DNA of 64,000 nucleotides, taken from positions 124,001 through 188,000 of the forward strand of contig JAFDVO010000004.1 of assembly GCA_018268955.1 (NCBI GenBank), written 5' to 3'. Shown here piece after piece: positions 62,783 through 64,000 of the stretch. Below the pieces are notes generated by a model. It worked only from the letters and a program-made list of their open reading frames with translations, did no database searches and was not told the DNA's origin. The translations under genes and the position numbers were made by a program. The number at the start of each line of letters is the position of its first letter. Within the stretch, counting starts at the first letter, position 1. Source of the stretch: Acidobacteriota bacterium. GTDB lineage: Bacteria > Acidobacteriota > Vicinamibacteria > Vicinamibacterales > CAVVIG01.

Positions 62783-64000
62783 ATGGCGATCACGAATCAG
62801 GACCGAGTCGGCAAGGCGATGGACCTCCTGCGCCAGGGACTGGCGCCCTTCGTCGAGCGGGAGGTGCAGGAGAAGGTTCGCATCGGTGCGGTCAACATGG
62901 ACACGGTTCGGAGATTTTCCGAAGACCCAACGTTGGCGAAGAAGCCAATTACCGAGTGGGACATAGCAGCTCTGCTGAAGCTGATGGTCGCGGCGTGGAG
63001 GGATGTCTTCGGTACAACTCTTGGCCGTTCAGATCTCTCCCTCGCCCAGGAACTTCGCGACTGGCGGAACAAGTGGGCGCATCAGGAGCGATTCACGAGC
63101 CGCGATGCGGAGCGCGCACTTGATTCTGCCTCGCGGCTGTTGACGGCGATTTCCGCACCCCAAGCCGAAGAGATCGACAAGATCATGCTGGAGCTTCGGA
63201 GATTGACCTTCGAAGAACAAGTGCGCAACGAGAAGAAGAAGGTCGGCGGCTCGCTGATCGAGAGCGCGGCGGCGGGAAGCCTGAAGCCATGGCGCGATGT
63301 GGTCACGCCACATGCGGATGTGGCGAGCGGCCGTTACCAGCAGGCCGAATTCGCGGCCGACCTCTGGCAAGTTCATATCGGCCAGGGAACCGCCGAGTAC
63401 AACAATCCGAAAGAATTCTTCAGGCGAACGTACCTCACCGAAAGCCTCAAGCGCCTCCTTGTAGGCGCTGTTCGTCGAGTCAACGGTAAAGGTGGCGATC
63501 CCGTCGTCCAGCTGCAGACGAACTTCGGCGGCGGCAAGACTCACTCGATGCTTGCCCTCTATCACCTGTTTTCCGGGACGGCCGTCGCCGACTTGGCCGG
63601 CGTGGACGCCGTGATGGCCGACGCTGGCGCGAAGAGCCTGCCGAAGGTGAAGCGTGTCGTGCTGGTGGGAAACAAGATCTCTCCGGGCAATCCGGCGACG
63701 AAGTCGGACGGCACGGTGGTCCACACGCTCTGGGGCGAACTGGCGTGGCAGCTCGGTGGAAAGAAGGCCTTCAGCCGCATAGCAAAGGACGACGAGAAGG
63801 CGACGAGCCCTGGTGATGTTCTGCGCGAGCTGTTCGTCGAGTACGGTCCGTGTCTGATCCTGATCGACGAATGGGTCGCGTACGCGCGTCAGTTGCACGA
63901 CCAGAGCGATCTCCCCGCAGGCAGCTTCGAGACGATGTTCACGTTCGCGCAGGCGCTGACGGAGTCGGCAAAGCTCGCGAACAACTGCCTCCTGGTCGTC
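62783..64000 (+). CDS. Swt1-type HEPN - DUF499 ATPase (partial, runs off the window)
   Basis: The frame is open from ATG 62783 to the end of the window (406 residues visible). Residues about 5-120 are a Swt1-type HEPN domain with the RNase motif Arg95-Asn-x3-His100 (RNKWAH). A DUF499-type AAA+ ATPase begins about residue 185, with Walker A FGGGKTHS (248-255) and Walker B CLILIDEW (357-364). HEPN domains are typical RNA-cleaving effectors in defence. With the SNF2 helicase and DUF1156 methyltransferase it completes a COG1483/COG1743-type set. The C-terminus lies outside the window. Confidence 0.85.
   Translation, partial: MAITNQDRVGKAMDLLRQGLAPFVEREVQEKVRIGAVNMDTVRRFSEDPTLAKKPITEWDIAALLKLMVAAWRDVFGTTLGRSDLSLAQELRDWRNKWAHQERFTSRDAERALDSASRLLTAISAPQAEEIDKIMLELRRLTFEEQVRNEKKKVGGSLIESAAAGSLKPWRDVVTPHADVASGRYQQAEFAADLWQVHIGQGTAEYNNPKEFFRRTYLTESLKRLLVGAVRRVNGKGGDPVVQLQTNFGGGKTHSMLALYHLFSGTAVADLAGVDAVMADAGAKSLPKVKRVVLVGNKISPGNPATKSDGTVVHTLWGELAWQLGGKKAFSRIAKDDEKATSPGDVLRELFVEYGPCLILIDEWVAYARQLHDQSDLPAGSFETMFTFAQALTESAKLANNCLLVV

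Larger units (their letters stand above)
48699..64000. mobile_element. Integrative island at tRNA-Pro carrying defence-type genes (right end not in window)
   Basis: From the tRNA-Pro 3' end onward the content changes: tyrosine recombinase, excisionase-like gene, then DUF4062, a nuclease-like protein, nucleotidyltransferase genes, and a helicase/methyltransferase/HEPN-ATPase operon. Base composition is visibly richer in A+T at 51.1-54.1 kb and in the methyltransferase gene. The intergenic short repeats of the backbone are absent. No conjugation, replication or phage structural gene is visible in this part. Confidence 0.8.

Overview
The window looks like a chromosomal segment of a high-GC Acidobacteriota, most likely Vicinamibacteria (Luteitalea-like). 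The evidence is gene content: an Oar-like TonB receptor with a carboxypeptidase-regulatory domain, a DUF5916 barrel protein, many TPR fusions, a MoxR/DUF58/BatA/DUF4159/DUF4175 cluster, and short tandem repeats in nearly every intergenic gap. The genus is inference. A tRNA-Pro at 48.6 kb divides the window into chromosomal backbone (1-48.7 kb) and an integrated island (48.7 kb to the end).

1-20.3 kb (oxidation and secreted enzymes): the end of a molybdopterin oxidase gene, a DUF5916 protein, three paralogous NHL beta-propellers resembling peptidyl-hydroxyglycine lyase (PAL), a HupE/UreJ membrane protein, and three paralogous proteins that fuse cytochrome c, a copper type II (PHM-like) monooxygenase and TPRs. 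One of these is translationally coupled to a redoxin. PHM and PAL are the two halves of animal peptide-amidating enzyme, so their side-by-side triplication is the main backbone finding. Two membrane glycosyltransferase-TPR proteins follow, overlapping by 4 nt.

20.5-33.6 kb (housekeeping): TonB receptor, acyl-CoA ligase, PEGA protein, DUF1328 protein, an amidase-GerMN-RNase PH-Ogt run, an NTF2-like lipoprotein, RdgB, two small unknowns and a BrkB-type membrane protein. 33.7-46.1 kb: a membrane/VWA cluster (VWA protein, caspase-like pseudoenzyme with an EF-hand loop, DUF4159, MoxR, DUF58, BatA-like, DUF4175 with a collagen-like tract). 46.3-48.4 kb: a two-receiver regulator with a CheX-like domain, and a GNAT acetyltransferase.

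48.7-64 kb (island): tyrosine recombinase with an inserted HTH, excisionase-like protein, an unassigned 0.9 kb stretch, a protein with a PD-(D/E)XK-like signature, a DUF4062 protein, a tiny zinc ribbon, a frameshifted nucleotidyltransferase relic, an intact wHTH-nucleotidyltransferase, and an operon encoding SNF2 helicase-DUF3883, DUF1156 DNA methyltransferase, a frameshifted zeta-like toxin with a small partner, and a HEPN-DUF499 ATPase that runs off the window. This reads as a mobile defence island. The short tandem repeats typical of the backbone stop at its edge.

Long open frames antisense to real genes are common because of the high GC and were not annotated.
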